Positions 18,154-26,185 of a DNA stretch of 64,000 bases are shown here, piece after piece. Under the pieces are notes generated by a model, which was not told where the DNA came from, did not search any database, and worked only from the letters and a program-made list of their open reading frames with translations. A program made the translations under genes and the position numbers. The DNA comes from Methyloversatilis sp. GTDB taxonomy: Bacteria; Pseudomonadota; Gammaproteobacteria; Burkholderiales; Rhodocyclaceae. Within the stretch, counting starts at the first letter, position 1. Every line of letters begins with the position of its first letter. The stretch spans positions 62,001-126,000 of the forward strand of contig NZ_JAUYNV010000008.1 of assembly GCF_030698125.1 (NCBI RefSeq), in the 5' to 3' direction.

Positions 18154-18830
18154 GCTTCGATCTTGCGGCCTCGTCGCTGAGCGACATGAACCGCTTCCTG
18201 CACCGCGACCTGGCCGACGGTGACCGTCGCCACGTGTCGGTGCTGAACCCGGACGGCGCGCACAACATCGCGGTCGGTCTGAATCACCCGGTCACGGTCG
18301 AGGTGCATGGCCATGCCGGCTACTACGCGGCCGGCATGAACAAGCACGCCACCGTGGTGATCCACGGCAGCGCCGGCACCGGTGTCGCCGAGAACATGAT
18401 GAGCGGCACCGTGCATGTGAAGGGCTTCGCGTCGAATGGCGCCGGCGCCACCGCACACGGCGGCCTGCTGGTGATCGACGGCGACGCCGGCCTGCGCTGC
18501 GGCATTTCGCTCAAGGGCGGCGACATCGTGGTTGGCGGCAGCGTCGGCAGCTTTTCCGGCTTCATGGCGCAGGCCGGCCGCATGGTCATCTGCGGCAATG
18601 CCGGCGACGCGCTCGGCGACTCCTTGTACGAGGCGGTCATCTACATCCGCGGCACGGCGAAATCGCTCGGCGCCGATGCGCAGTTCGAGGACATGACCGA
18701 CGCCGACTACGCGGCGCTGGCTGAACTGCTGTCGAAGGCCGGTCTGGACCACGATCCGAAGTCATTCAGGCGCATCGCCTCGGCACGTTCCCTGTACCAC
18801 TGGAACGCCGACGCCGACCAGGAATATTGA
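18141..18830 (+). CDS. mgsB: N-methylglutamate synthase subunit B (GXGXG domain)
   Basis: A 229-residue protein made largely of the beta-helical GXGXG domain of glutamate synthase (repeating Gly-rich turns such as VTVEVHGHAGYYAAGM and GGDIVVGGSVGSFSGFM). In glutamate synthase this domain has a structural and channel role rather than a catalytic one. The ATG at 18141 lies inside the end of mgsA. It supplies the C-terminal part of a three-gene split glutamate synthase. Confidence 0.92.
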   Translation: MERLSFDLAASSLSDMNRFLHRDLADGDRRHVSVLNPDGAHNIAVGLNHPVTVEVHGHAGYYAAGMNKHATVVIHGSAGTGVAENMMSGTVHVKGFASNGAGATAHGGLLVIDGDAGLRCGISLKGGDIVVGGSVGSFSGFMAQAGRMVICGNAGDALGDSLYEAVIYIRGTAKSLGADAQFEDMTDADYAALAELLSKAGLDHDPKSFRRIASARSLYHWNADADQEY

Positions 18831-18877
18831 GCCGGGCGTACCGGAAACCCGCAGGACTCAGCACCAAAGGACTCAGC

Positions 18878-20242
18878 ATGGACACCAAGCCCGTTACGTT
18901 CAAACGCCCGTCGCTCGAACAGTCGGCCAGTTTCGACCGCAGCGTCATCGACTATATCCAGAATGCGGCCGCACACGGCCTGTACGAAATCCGCGGTCTG
19001 GGCGCCAAGCGCAAGCTGCCGCACTTCGACGATCTGGTCTTTCTGGCCGGTTCGCTGTCGCGCTACCCGCTCGAAGGCTATCGCGAAAAGTGCGTCACCA
19101 AGACGGTGCTCGGCACGCGCTTCGCGAAGAAGCCGATCGAACTCGACATCCCGATCACCATCGCCGGCATGAGCTTCGGCGCGCTGTCGGCCAACGTGAA
19201 GGAGTCGCTCGGCCGCGCCGCGACCGAAATGGGTACCTCGACCACCACCGGTGACGGCGGCATGACGCAGGAAGAGCGCGGCTCGTCGAAGACGCTGGTG
19301 TATCAGTGCCTGCCGTCGCGCTACGGCTTCAATCCGGACGACGTGCGCCGCGCCGACGCGATCGAAGTGGTGATCGGCCAGGGCGCCAAGCCGGGCGGCG
19401 GCGGCATGCTGCTCGGCCAGAAGGTGAATCCGCGCGTGGCCAAGATGCGCACGCTGCCGCAGGGCGTCGACCAGCGCTCGGCCTGTCGCCATCCCGACTG
19501 GACCGGTCCGGACGATCTGGCGATCAAGATCCAGGAACTGCGCGAACTGACCGACTGGGAGAAGCCGATCTATGTGAAGGTCGGCGCGACCCGCACCTTC
19601 AACGACGTCAAGCTGGCCGTGCATTCGGGCGCCGACGTCGTGGTGGTGGACGGCATGCAGGGCGGCACCGCCGCGACGCAGACCTGCTACATCGAGCACG
19701 TCGGCATTCCGACGCTGGCCGCGGTGCGCCAGGCCGTCGATGCGCTGGAAGACCTGAACATGAAGGGCAAGGTGCAGCTCATCGTGTCCGGCGGCATCCG
19801 CAGCGGCCCCGACGTCGCCAAGGCGCTGGCCATGGGTGCCGACGCCGTGGCCATCGGCCAGGGCATCCTGTTCGCGCTCGGCTGCAATTCCGAGAGCTAT
19901 ATCCAGAACGGCGAACACGTGTCGGCCATCGAAGGCTACGACGCGCTGGGCACGGCACCGGGCTTCTGCCACCACTGCCACACCGGCAGGTGCCCGGTCG
20001 GCGTGACCACTCAGGACGCCATCCTGGAGCAGCGCCTGCAGCCGGACGTCGGCGCGCGCCGCGTCAAGAACTACCTGCAGACGATGAACATGGAACTGAC
20101 CACGATTGCGCGTGCCTGCGGCAAGCAGAACGTGCATCACCTGGAACGCGAAGATCTGGTTGCGCTGACGCTGGAAGCCGCCGCCATGGCGCGCATTCCG
20201 CTGGCGGGTACCAGCTGGATCCCGGGTCACAACGGTTTCTGA
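18878..20242 (+). CDS. mgsC: N-methylglutamate synthase subunit C (FMN/Fe-S glutamate synthase core)
   Basis: A 454-residue catalytic subunit with the TIM-barrel FMN-binding core of glutamate synthase (ITIAGMSFGALSANVKE; VGATRTFNDVKLAVHSGADVVVVDGMQGGT; SGGIRSGPDVAKALAMGADAVAIGQ). A cysteine cluster, FCHHCHTGRCPVGVTTQD, suits an iron-sulfur centre. It forms N-methylglutamate together with MgsA and MgsB. The ATG at 18878 follows AAAGGA; an upstream in-frame ATG at 18827 is less likely. Confidence 0.93.
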   Translation: MDTKPVTFKRPSLEQSASFDRSVIDYIQNAAAHGLYEIRGLGAKRKLPHFDDLVFLAGSLSRYPLEGYREKCVTKTVLGTRFAKKPIELDIPITIAGMSFGALSANVKESLGRAATEMGTSTTTGDGGMTQEERGSSKTLVYQCLPSRYGFNPDDVRRADAIEVVIGQGAKPGGGGMLLGQKVNPRVAKMRTLPQGVDQRSACRHPDWTGPDDLAIKIQELRELTDWEKPIYVKVGATRTFNDVKLAVHSGADVVVVDGMQGGTAATQTCYIEHVGIPTLAAVRQAVDALEDLNMKGKVQLIVSGGIRSGPDVAKALAMGADAVAIGQGILFALGCNSESYIQNGEHVSAIEGYDALGTAPGFCHHCHTGRCPVGVTTQDAILEQRLQPDVGARRVKNYLQTMNMELTTIARACGKQNVHHLEREDLVALTLEAAAMARIPLAGTSWIPGHNGF

Positions 20243-20270
20243 CCCGTGCTGCCATGAGGAGTCTGCGGAC

Positions 20271-20651
20271 GTGACCGGATGGCTCTTCCTGCCGGGCGCC
20301 ATCGTTGCGGAAGTCATCGCGACAAGGGGCTGTCGTCCTTCGATTCGTGCCGTACGAATCGAAGGACGGCAGCCCCTGGCACTGAAGCAGGTGGCCGGCC
20401 TGTCACGTCCGCTGCCCCTGGTCGTGACCGTGGTTGGTTACGTCATCGCGTTTTCGCTGATGTCGCTGTCGCTCAAGACCATTCCGCTCGGCATCGCCTA
20501 CGCGGTGTGGTCGGGTGTGGGCATCGTCGCAATATCAATAATCGGCCTGATCGCATTCGGTCAGCGCCTCGACGCCGCCGCAGTGGCCGGCATTGCCCTT
20601 ATCGTGAGCGGGGTCGCCGTGATCCAGCTCTGTTCGAAGTCGCAGGCCTGA
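20271..20651 (+). CDS. Small multidrug resistance (SMR/EmrE-like) transporter carrying an 18-residue in-frame insertion
   Basis: A 126-residue four-helix membrane protein. Helix 1 holds the signature GAIVAEVIAT with the proton/drug-coupling glutamate. The second half (GYVIAFSLMSLSLKTIPLGIAYAVWSGVGIVAISIIG and FGQRLDAAAVAGIALIVSGVAVI) is typical SMR. EmrE-like proteins are about 110 residues. Here 18 extra residues (beginning RGCRPSIRAV) interrupt the first loop and are encoded by a near-perfect palindrome (20325-20378). The GTG start has GAGGAG upstream. It follows mgsC by 28 bp. The frame is open, so a protein can be made; whether it functions is unclear. Confidence 0.8.
   Translation: MTGWLFLPGAIVAEVIATRGCRPSIRAVRIEGRQPLALKQVAGLSRPLPLVVTVVGYVIAFSLMSLSLKTIPLGIAYAVWSGVGIVAISIIGLIAFGQRLDAAAVAGIALIVSGVAVIQLCSKSQA
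20325..20378. repeat. 54-bp palindromic insertion inside the SMR gene
   Basis: Two 24-bp arms (20325-20348 and 20354-20377) match at 23 of 24 positions, the exception being a pair that can still form G-U in RNA, around the loop GCCGT. The segment is 18 codons long, contains no stop codon, and falls exactly where SMR proteins have a short loop. No other copy is seen in this window. It looks like a small REP- or MITE-like element that preserved the reading frame. Confidence 0.75.
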
Positions 20652-20772
20652 ACGCATCACCCCGGACATCACTTTCAAAAGGAGACCCCGACACCGCACA
20701 TCCAACGTTTCCACTCTGCTGCTGACGATTTCATCCCATCAAAAAATTGCACCCATAAAGGAGGAGAGCAAG

Positions 20773-21126
20773 ATGGATCAAGGCAAAAGCAAACACCCCG
20801 CAAACCCCGCGCTCGACCAACGCATCAGTCGCATGTTCGGTCGTGACCGGGCAACGGCGCTATGCGCGCTCGTCGGCCTCTGGCTGGCGCTGGGCTATGT
20901 GTACCTTGCGGTCCCGCACGGCTTTTTCGGCTCGCCCGTCGGCCTTGTGCTGACCGTGGCCGGTGTACTCGTGCTGCTGTTCAACACGGCGTCCGTCGTG
21001 GCGATGCTGCGTCATTACGACGAAGACCGCGCGCACATCTACGGCATCGACATCCACCACCTCGACGAACACCGCGCCCGTGCCCGCAAGGCCGCACTGC
21101 GCCCGGCTCACGTCGACATCGGCTGA
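20773..21126 (+). CDS. Small two-helix membrane protein upstream of the APC permease
   Basis: A 117-residue protein with two predicted membrane helices (about residues 34-50 and 56-78). The C-terminal tail is rich in His, Asp and Arg (HYDEDRAHIYGIDIHHLDEHRARAR). A strong AAAGGAGGAGAG ribosome-binding site precedes the ATG. It begins a compact run with two other small membrane proteins and an amine/amino-acid permease. I recognise no family. Co-occurrence suggests an accessory role in transport. Confidence 0.75.
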   Translation: MDQGKSKHPANPALDQRISRMFGRDRATALCALVGLWLALGYVYLAVPHGFFGSPVGLVLTVAGVLVLLFNTASVVAMLRHYDEDRAHIYGIDIHHLDEHRARARKAALRPAHVDIG

Positions 21127-21137
21127 GGAGCGCACCC

Positions 21138-21539
21138 ATGTCCCGCACCATCTACAAACCGCCGGTACAGAAGGGCTTCGGCCAGTTCGTCGATGCGCTC
21201 GTCGTGCTGGCGCTGGTCTATCTGAGCCTGCTCGCGCCGCTGCTGCTCGGTGGTACCGCGGCCGAGTCCGATGCGCCGGCAGACAAGCCGGTCGCCACCT
21301 GGGAGGCCATGCAGCAGAACGAAACCATGGCCGCCCAGTGGCAGAAGCTCGGCTTCGATGCGGAGAAGGCCGAGCCCATCGTCAGCAAGAAGTTCAGCTA
21401 CGAGATCGAAGCCTGGTCGCTCGGCATCACGGTCGCCGTGATCGCCGCGTACTTCTTCTTCGTGCTCAAGGTGTCCGACCGCGAGTACCGCGAAGTCATC
21501 AACGAGCGCTTCGGCCCGCGCACCGGCAAGGAGGACTGA
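21138..21539 (+). CDS. Small membrane protein, unknown function
   Basis: A 133-residue protein with a membrane helix at about residues 20-37 and another at about 93-112. They are separated by a soluble segment beginning TAAESDAPADKPVATWEAMQ. The ATG lies 11 bp after the previous gene and is preceded by GAGGAG. The C-terminus ends in charged residues (RFGPRTGKED). It is part of the same run leading into the permease gene. No family is recognised. Confidence 0.72.
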   Translation: MSRTIYKPPVQKGFGQFVDALVVLALVYLSLLAPLLLGGTAAESDAPADKPVATWEAMQQNETMAAQWQKLGFDAEKAEPIVSKKFSYEIEAWSLGITVAVIAAYFFFVLKVSDREYREVINERFGPRTGKED

Positions 21540-21542
21540 GTC

Positions 21543-21683
21543 ATGGATTTCTGGACCGCAATGGAATACGCAGCCTGGGGCATTTCGATCGTGCTGGTCG
21601 GCTGGATGCTGGTCGATGCACGTTTCGTCAGCACCACCTACGGCGAAGACTTCCTGCTCAGTTCGCGCGAAGGCGACGAGTAA
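21543..21683 (+). CDS. 46-residue single-helix membrane protein
   Basis: A short frame, MDFWTAMEYAAWGISIVLVG followed by WMLVDARFVSTTYGED and more, with one hydrophobic helix (about residues 8-24) and an acidic C-terminal tail. Its ATG comes three bases after the preceding stop and GGAGGACTGAGTC lies upstream, so it is well placed for translation. It looks like a small subunit of the neighbouring transporter, which is inference. Confidence 0.68.
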   Translation: MDFWTAMEYAAWGISIVLVGWMLVDARFVSTTYGEDFLLSSREGDE

Positions 21684-21733
21684 CCGGTGGTTCGAACCAC
21701 GCACAACGGCGTGCGTGAACACGGGAGAACAAG

Positions 21734-23128
21734 ATGGGAACGACAACTGCAGCAGCAGGCAAGCAGGAGAAGATTTCGCTCCTGAAAGTGTTGGGCCCGG
21801 TGCACGTATGGGCACTGGGCGTGGGCATCGTGCTGGTCGGCGAGTACATGGGCTGGAACTTCTCGGTGGCGAAGGGCGGCGCCTATGGCGCGCTGATCGC
21901 CTGCTGGGTGATCGGCCTGCTCTATACCTGCGTGGCGATGATCGATTCGGAGGTGACGTCGACGGTGGCCGCTGCCGGCGGTCAGTACACGCAGGCCAAG
22001 CACATCATCGGGCCCTTGATGGCCTTCAACGTCGGTCTCTATCTGGTGATGGCGTACACCATGCTGGAGGCAGCCGACGCGCTGGTGGTCGGCGATCTGC
22101 TGAAGGCGGTGGCGGCGCAATACGGCGCCGAACTCGATCCACGGCCCTTCGTGGTGCTGACGATCGCCTTTCTGGCCTGGCTGAACTACCGCGGCGTATT
22201 CATGACGCTGACAGTGAATTTCGTCATCACCGCCTTCGCCGTGCTCGCCATCCTGGTGCTGTTTTTCAGCACCACCGGCATCGCCGGCGGCGAAAGCGTG
22301 CTGCGGCACAGCGAACTGCTGACCGACCTGCCGTATGGCTGGATCGGCGTGCTCGCTTCGCTGCAGTTCGGCATGTGGTACTACCTCGGCATCGAAGGCA
22401 CCTGCCAGGCGGCGGAAGAAGTGCGCTCGGCCGGCCGCTCGATTCCGCTCGGCACCATGGGCGGCATGATGACGCTGCTGATCGCCGCGTCGCTCACCTG
22501 GTACATCTGCACCGGCCTCATTCCGTGGGAATACCTGGGCCAGGCGACGACGCCCCTGTATGACGCCGCGCGGCTGACCGGCAGTGTCGAACTGGAGGTG
22601 ATCCTGTTCATCGGCACCATGTTCGCGGCGATCGCTTCGGCCAACGGCTGCATCAACGACTCGTCGCGTGCCTGGTTCTCGATGTCGCGCGACCGCTACA
22701 TGCCGCACTGGTTCGGCGCCGTGCATCCGCGCTATCGCACGCCCTACCGTGCCATCCTGTTCCTGATCCCGATCGCGGTGTCGTTCGCCTTCACCGGGCT
22801 GCTCGACCAGGTGATCACCTTCTCCATCCTGTCGGGCCTGCTGGGTTACACCTTCATGTCCTTCAATATCGTGCGCTTCCGCCGGCTGTGGCCGCTCGGG
22901 TCGATCGAGCGCGGCTACGTGCATCCGTTTCATCCGGTGCCCGCCATCGTGCTCGGCCTGCTGTGCGGCGCGACCTACTTCGCGACCTATCTGGGCTACG
23001 GCACGTCATTGCTGTCGATCATGGCCTTCTACATCCTGGTGTCGATCTGGTTCGTCGTGCGTCGCTATCCGTACGTGAAGCGCGGCGAGCAATTCACGAT
23101 GCCCTGGCCGCGACCGAAGGGTTACTGA
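21734..23128 (+). CDS. APC-superfamily permease (ethanolamine-permease type), candidate amine uptake system
   Basis: A 464-residue transporter with about 12 membrane helices. Its N-terminal region LGPVHVWALGVGIVLVGEYMGWNFSVAKGG and TSTVAAAGGQYTQAKHIIGP closely matches the ethanolamine/amino-acid permease branch. Located just after the NMG operon and three small membrane proteins, it is a good candidate for uptake of methylamine or a related amine. Substrate is inferred from context. Its stop overlaps the next start (TGATG). Confidence 0.85.
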   Translation: MGTTTAAAGKQEKISLLKVLGPVHVWALGVGIVLVGEYMGWNFSVAKGGAYGALIACWVIGLLYTCVAMIDSEVTSTVAAAGGQYTQAKHIIGPLMAFNVGLYLVMAYTMLEAADALVVGDLLKAVAAQYGAELDPRPFVVLTIAFLAWLNYRGVFMTLTVNFVITAFAVLAILVLFFSTTGIAGGESVLRHSELLTDLPYGWIGVLASLQFGMWYYLGIEGTCQAAEEVRSAGRSIPLGTMGGMMTLLIAASLTWYICTGLIPWEYLGQATTPLYDAARLTGSVELEVILFIGTMFAAIASANGCINDSSRAWFSMSRDRYMPHWFGAVHPRYRTPYRAILFLIPIAVSFAFTGLLDQVITFSILSGLLGYTFMSFNIVRFRRLWPLGSIERGYVHPFHPVPAIVLGLLCGATYFATYLGYGTSLLSIMAFYILVSIWFVVRRYPYVKRGEQFTMPWPRPKGY

Positions 23129-23805
23129 TGACCATCGCGACCATCGCGGCGCTGTTGCTCGCCAGCGCGTGCTTCGCGTGGTGGCACCGGCGCGTGCAGC
23201 GACGATTCGGCGACGAGCGGGCCGCGGTGTATGCGCAGTGCACCGGCCTGTTCGACGCGGTCGACGTGGCCGCTTCGGGTGCGGACTATCCGCGCCTGAG
23301 CGGCCGCTACGGCGGGGCGCAGTTCGAGTTGCAGGCCCTGCTCGATCACGTCGGCTACCGCAAGGTGCCGTCGCTGTGGCTGTCCGTCACGCTGCGCACG
23401 CCGTTGCCGGTGGGCGGCAGCTTCGACCTGTTGATGCGACCGCAGAACATCGAGTTCTGGTCCGCATCGGACAGCATGGACGAGCGCATCGACCTGCCCG
23501 CCGACTGGCCGGTGCACCAGATATCCAAGGTGAGCCCGGCCGGCTGGCGACCGCCGCTGAATACGCTGCGCGAGGCAGCCGGCAGCCTGATCGAAGAGCC
23601 GTCGTTCAAGGAACTGCTGGTGAGCCCGCGCGGCGTGCGCATCGTGTTCCGCGTCGGCGGCGTGCAGCGCGCGCACTACCTGGTGCTGCGTTCGCTGCTG
23701 CCGGACGAGACGCGCGTCGAACCCGAACTGCTGCAACCTCTGCTCGATGCGGCGCTGCGCATCGCCGCGTCGCTCAAGATCACGAGAATGGAGAAAGCCG
23801 CATGA
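23128..23805 (+). CDS. Membrane-anchored protein of unknown function
   Basis: A 225-residue protein with one N-terminal membrane helix (about residues 2-18) and a soluble domain of roughly 200 residues with alternating beta strands (SLWLSVTLRTPLPVGGSFDLLMR, GVRIVFRVGGVQRAHYLVLRSLL). No catalytic motif is visible. It is translationally coupled to the permease gene and to the next gene, so it belongs to that operon. No family is recognised. Confidence 0.72.
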   Translation: MTIATIAALLLASACFAWWHRRVQRRFGDERAAVYAQCTGLFDAVDVAASGADYPRLSGRYGGAQFELQALLDHVGYRKVPSLWLSVTLRTPLPVGGSFDLLMRPQNIEFWSASDSMDERIDLPADWPVHQISKVSPAGWRPPLNTLREAAGSLIEEPSFKELLVSPRGVRIVFRVGGVQRAHYLVLRSLLPDETRVEPELLQPLLDAALRIAASLKITRMEKAA

Positions 23806-24119
23806 CATCCGACATCGCATCGGCCGCCGCAGTGGCAACACCTCGTCCACCGCATCCGCTGTTCGTGCTGGCTGCGGCCGCGCTGCTGCCCGGCATGGGC
23901 CAGGTGCTCAACGGCATGCAGGTACGCGCATGGATCATGCTGTTCTTCGCGCTCAGCCTCGGCGTCGTGAGCTGGCACATGACGACGCCCGAACACTCCT
24001 TCGTCGGCCGCCACGCTGGCGGCTTCTTCGTCTACGCCGTCATGGTGATGGACGCCTATGTGTGGGCACGCTACCGGCACACGCTGGCGCGGGTTAGGGC
24101 GGGGGCAGGCGTGGCCTGA
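23802..24119 (+). CDS. Small integral membrane protein, unknown function
   Basis: A 105-residue protein with hydrophobic stretches at about residues 19-36, 43-58 and 73-90. The segment PLFVLAAAALLPGMGQVLNGMQVRAW resembles a short helical hairpin also seen in TM2-like proteins. Its ATG overlaps the previous stop (ATGA). It is the last gene of the permease operon. Confidence 0.7.
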   Translation: MTSDIASAAAVATPRPPHPLFVLAAAALLPGMGQVLNGMQVRAWIMLFFALSLGVVSWHMTTPEHSFVGRHAGGFFVYAVMVMDAYVWARYRHTLARVRAGAGVA

Positions 24120-24280
24120 ACGCCGCCGTCCGACGCCCCGTCGACCAGATGTGGCGTGCCGGCTGGCATGAACACGCGATCTCCTTCTTTCGGTTGCACC
24201 AGTTGGTCATCCACCGCCATGTTTGCTTCGGCCGTTGCACCCGCAGCACCGACTTGTCCTCTGTGAGGGTGGTCGTTCAT
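24071..24280 (-). CDS. Doubtful 69-residue frame
   Basis: An open frame opposite the end of the preceding operon, containing DDQLVQPKEGDRVFMPAGTPHLVDGAS, which reads like a real short protein. It overlaps the 3' end of the membrane-protein gene by 49 bp and has no clear ribosome-binding site. It may be a decayed fragment. Besides this, the 24120-24314 gap shows nothing I can support. Confidence 0.25.
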   Translation of the reverse strand: MNDHPHRGQVGAAGATAEANMAVDDQLVQPKEGDRVFMPAGTPHLVDGASDGGVQATPAPALTRASVCR

Positions 24281-24314
24281 CCTGGCGATTACAGCGTTTC
24301 TTCGGTTCCGTGTA

Positions 24315-24713
24315 TCAGTTGCTTCGTCTGCGCACGTATTCGCGCAACCGCTGATAGCGCGTGTCTTGTTCAAGCTCGGAAGCCGCACGCACGATTTCAT
24401 CCAGGCGTTGCGCTAATTCGCGGGGTAACCCGTGTGCGTCGGTCATTACGGCATTCAGCAGAAGTAGTGCGTCCGCTGCGAAGCGCTGACACAAGCCCGA
24501 TTGGTGCAGCCGACGTACTATGTCACCCGGATGTTCAAGCGGTTGCAGCCAGTCTTTCACTGCAGCCAACGCAACGGGGAACTCAGATCGGGCTGCAGTC
24601 GCCAACCTGGGGAATGAATTAGCGATTCGAGGCGTGGCGAGGATGCGGGACTTTGGCCAGACGTGTTGCCAGAACGGCTGAACACGGTTCTTCCAATGGT
24701 ATCGATTCCGCCT
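24315..24713 (-). pseudogene. C-terminal remnant of a large protein, probably a defence-associated ATPase
   Basis: An open stretch of 132 codons reads YHWKNRVQPFWQHVWPKSR, then ATPRIANSFPRLATAARSEF, DWLQPLEHPGDIVRRLHQSG and TRYQRLREYVRRRSN. This resembles the extreme C-terminus of very large proteins found in phage-defence loci. There is no proper start: only an internal TTG at 24605. The frame is continuous with the nuclease gene at 24714-25877, separated from it only by that gene's stop codon. The rest of the parent gene is missing. I call it a remnant; the parent family is recalled by pattern and not verified. Confidence 0.6.
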
Positions 24714-25877
24714 TCATTCGCCGTCCTCCGCGGTACCGCGCCGCGCGATCTGTCGCGCTTCCAGTTCACGCCTCGTTTTCTCCAGTTCGGCCTGCAGCAG
24801 TTCAACGTCCGGCAGCACGGTCTGGTATTCGGCGGCCATGATCTTGTTCGGCAGGCCGTCCAGTGCGTAGCGGGCCAGGGCGGATCCGGCCCGTGCGCAA
24901 AGAATCAGGCCGACCGGCGGGTTTTCGTCGGGTAGCGTCCAGTGCTCGCGGGCGTAGTTGCAATACATGTGCATCTGGCCCACGTCGGCATGGGTGAGCG
25001 CGGTCAGTTTCAGGTCGATGATGACCAGACAGCGCAGGCGACGATGAAAGAACAGCAAGTCAACGCGAAACCAGCTTTCGTCGATGCGCAGCCGTCTCTG
25101 GCGGCCGACGAAGGTGAAGTCGCTGCCCAGTTCGAGCAGGAAATCTTCAAGGCGGTGGATCAGCGCGTCTTCGAGATCCGATTCAGAGTACTCGTCCTTG
25201 AGGTCAAGAAACTCGAGAACGTAGGGATCCTTGATGGCGTCGTCTGCCGTGACGAGCTCGCCGGGTTGGGGCTGGCCGCCTTTTTCCAGCATGTCCCGCT
25301 TGTTCTTCGACAGCAGCGCCCGCGTGTAGAACTGGCTGCCGATCTGGCGATCGAGCTGGCGCACGCTCCATCCGCCGCGCAGTGCTTCGGCTTCGTAGAA
25401 CGCGCGCTCCTCGGCGGACCGGGTGCGGCGCATCAGGTGGATGTAATGCGTCCAGGACAGAGGAAACACCTGGGCCAACTGGTGCAGATCGAAATTCCGA
25501 ATCGACGGTTCGGAATTCGGCGGCTGCGCGCCAGGGGGCAATTTCCGAATCAGTGATTCGGAAATGTTTTCGGGCGGATAGGTCTTGTAGAAAAGGCGCA
25601 TGGATTCGAGCGAGTCCACCCCGAAGCCGCGCCCGAAGCGGGCCGACAGGTCGGCGGACAGGCGCTTCAAGAGTGCTTGCCCGTACTCTGCCCGGTCTTT
25701 GCCACCCTGTTCGAACTCGACGATGCGTCGGCCGATTTCCCAGTAAGAGGCCGTCATCAGTGCATTGACGCTGCGCGCGGCGGCCCGCCGGGCGGCCTCC
25801 AGCAGCGCGACGATGTCCGCGTGTACAGCCGTGTAGTCGAGTTTCGGGGGTGAAGAGGGAGGGGTTGGACGTGTCAT
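24714..25877 (-). CDS. DUF1016 / YhcG-type PDDEXK nuclease family protein
   Basis: A 387-residue protein. The N-terminal helical DUF1016 region includes ASYWEIGRRIVEFEQGGKDRAEYGQ and SWTHYIHLMR. The C-terminal nuclease domain shows the core acidic/lysine pattern in WFRVDLLFFHRRLRCLVIIDLKL (D...DLK) after the LEDFLLELGSDFTFVGRQ segment. YhcG-like proteins occur in restriction and defence islands. The ATG at 25877 follows GGAGGGACGGGC and overlaps the stop of the small frame upstream. It appears full length. Confidence 0.85.
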   Translation of the reverse strand: MTRPTPPSSPPKLDYTAVHADIVALLEAARRAAARSVNALMTASYWEIGRRIVEFEQGGKDRAEYGQALLKRLSADLSARFGRGFGVDSLESMRLFYKTYPPENISESLIRKLPPGAQPPNSEPSIRNFDLHQLAQVFPLSWTHYIHLMRRTRSAEERAFYEAEALRGGWSVRQLDRQIGSQFYTRALLSKNKRDMLEKGGQPQPGELVTADDAIKDPYVLEFLDLKDEYSESDLEDALIHRLEDFLLELGSDFTFVGRQRRLRIDESWFRVDLLFFHRRLRCLVIIDLKLTALTHADVGQMHMYCNYAREHWTLPDENPPVGLILCARAGSALARYALDGLPNKIMAAEYQTVLPDVELLQAELEKTRRELEARQIARRGTAEDGE

Positions 25878-26146
25878 GCCCGTCCCTCCGCAGCCAGGGT
25901 GTCGATCCCGTTCGTCAGACTTTTCTCTTTGGCTTCGTGACTGCGCATCGCAACATTCCAGCCCGCCATCATTAACCGGAACGGCGGCTTCTTCAGTGCC
26001 CACGCGTCCGCTTCAAGCCTGTTCTTGATGTTTGCCTGGCGCGGCCGACGCGCGACGAGAACGTTCTCCGTGTTGCTGTGGCCATCGGCGAGCAGGCCGG
26101 GAATCTCGCGCCCAGCCTCGGCGTCGACAGCGGCACATGACGACAT
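25874..26146 (-). CDS. Short protein of unknown function upstream of the nuclease gene
   Basis: A 90-residue frame with an AAGGA site before its ATG and an ATGA overlap with the nuclease gene, so it could be translated and coupled. The C-terminal part (RLEADAWALKKPPFRLMMAGW) looks folded. I recognise no family. It may be a genuine small gene or the tail of an older gene disrupted by the same event that left the neighbouring remnant. Confidence 0.4.
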   Translation of the reverse strand: MSSCAAVDAEAGREIPGLLADGHSNTENVLVARRPRQANIKNRLEADAWALKKPPFRLMMAGWNVAMRSHEAKEKSLTNGIDTLAAEGRA

Positions 26147-26185
26147 CCGAGTGTTCCTTCGTCCGGTGTCAAGCCAGCGGCCGTT

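Noticed and set aside
18707-20317. A 536-codon minus-strand frame opposite mgsC
   Set aside because: Antisense to a clear glutamate synthase-like gene, with the composition of a shadow frame.
24071-24280. A confident new gene opposite the permease operon end
   Set aside because: Overlap with a better-supported gene and no ribosome-binding site; kept only as a low-confidence entry.
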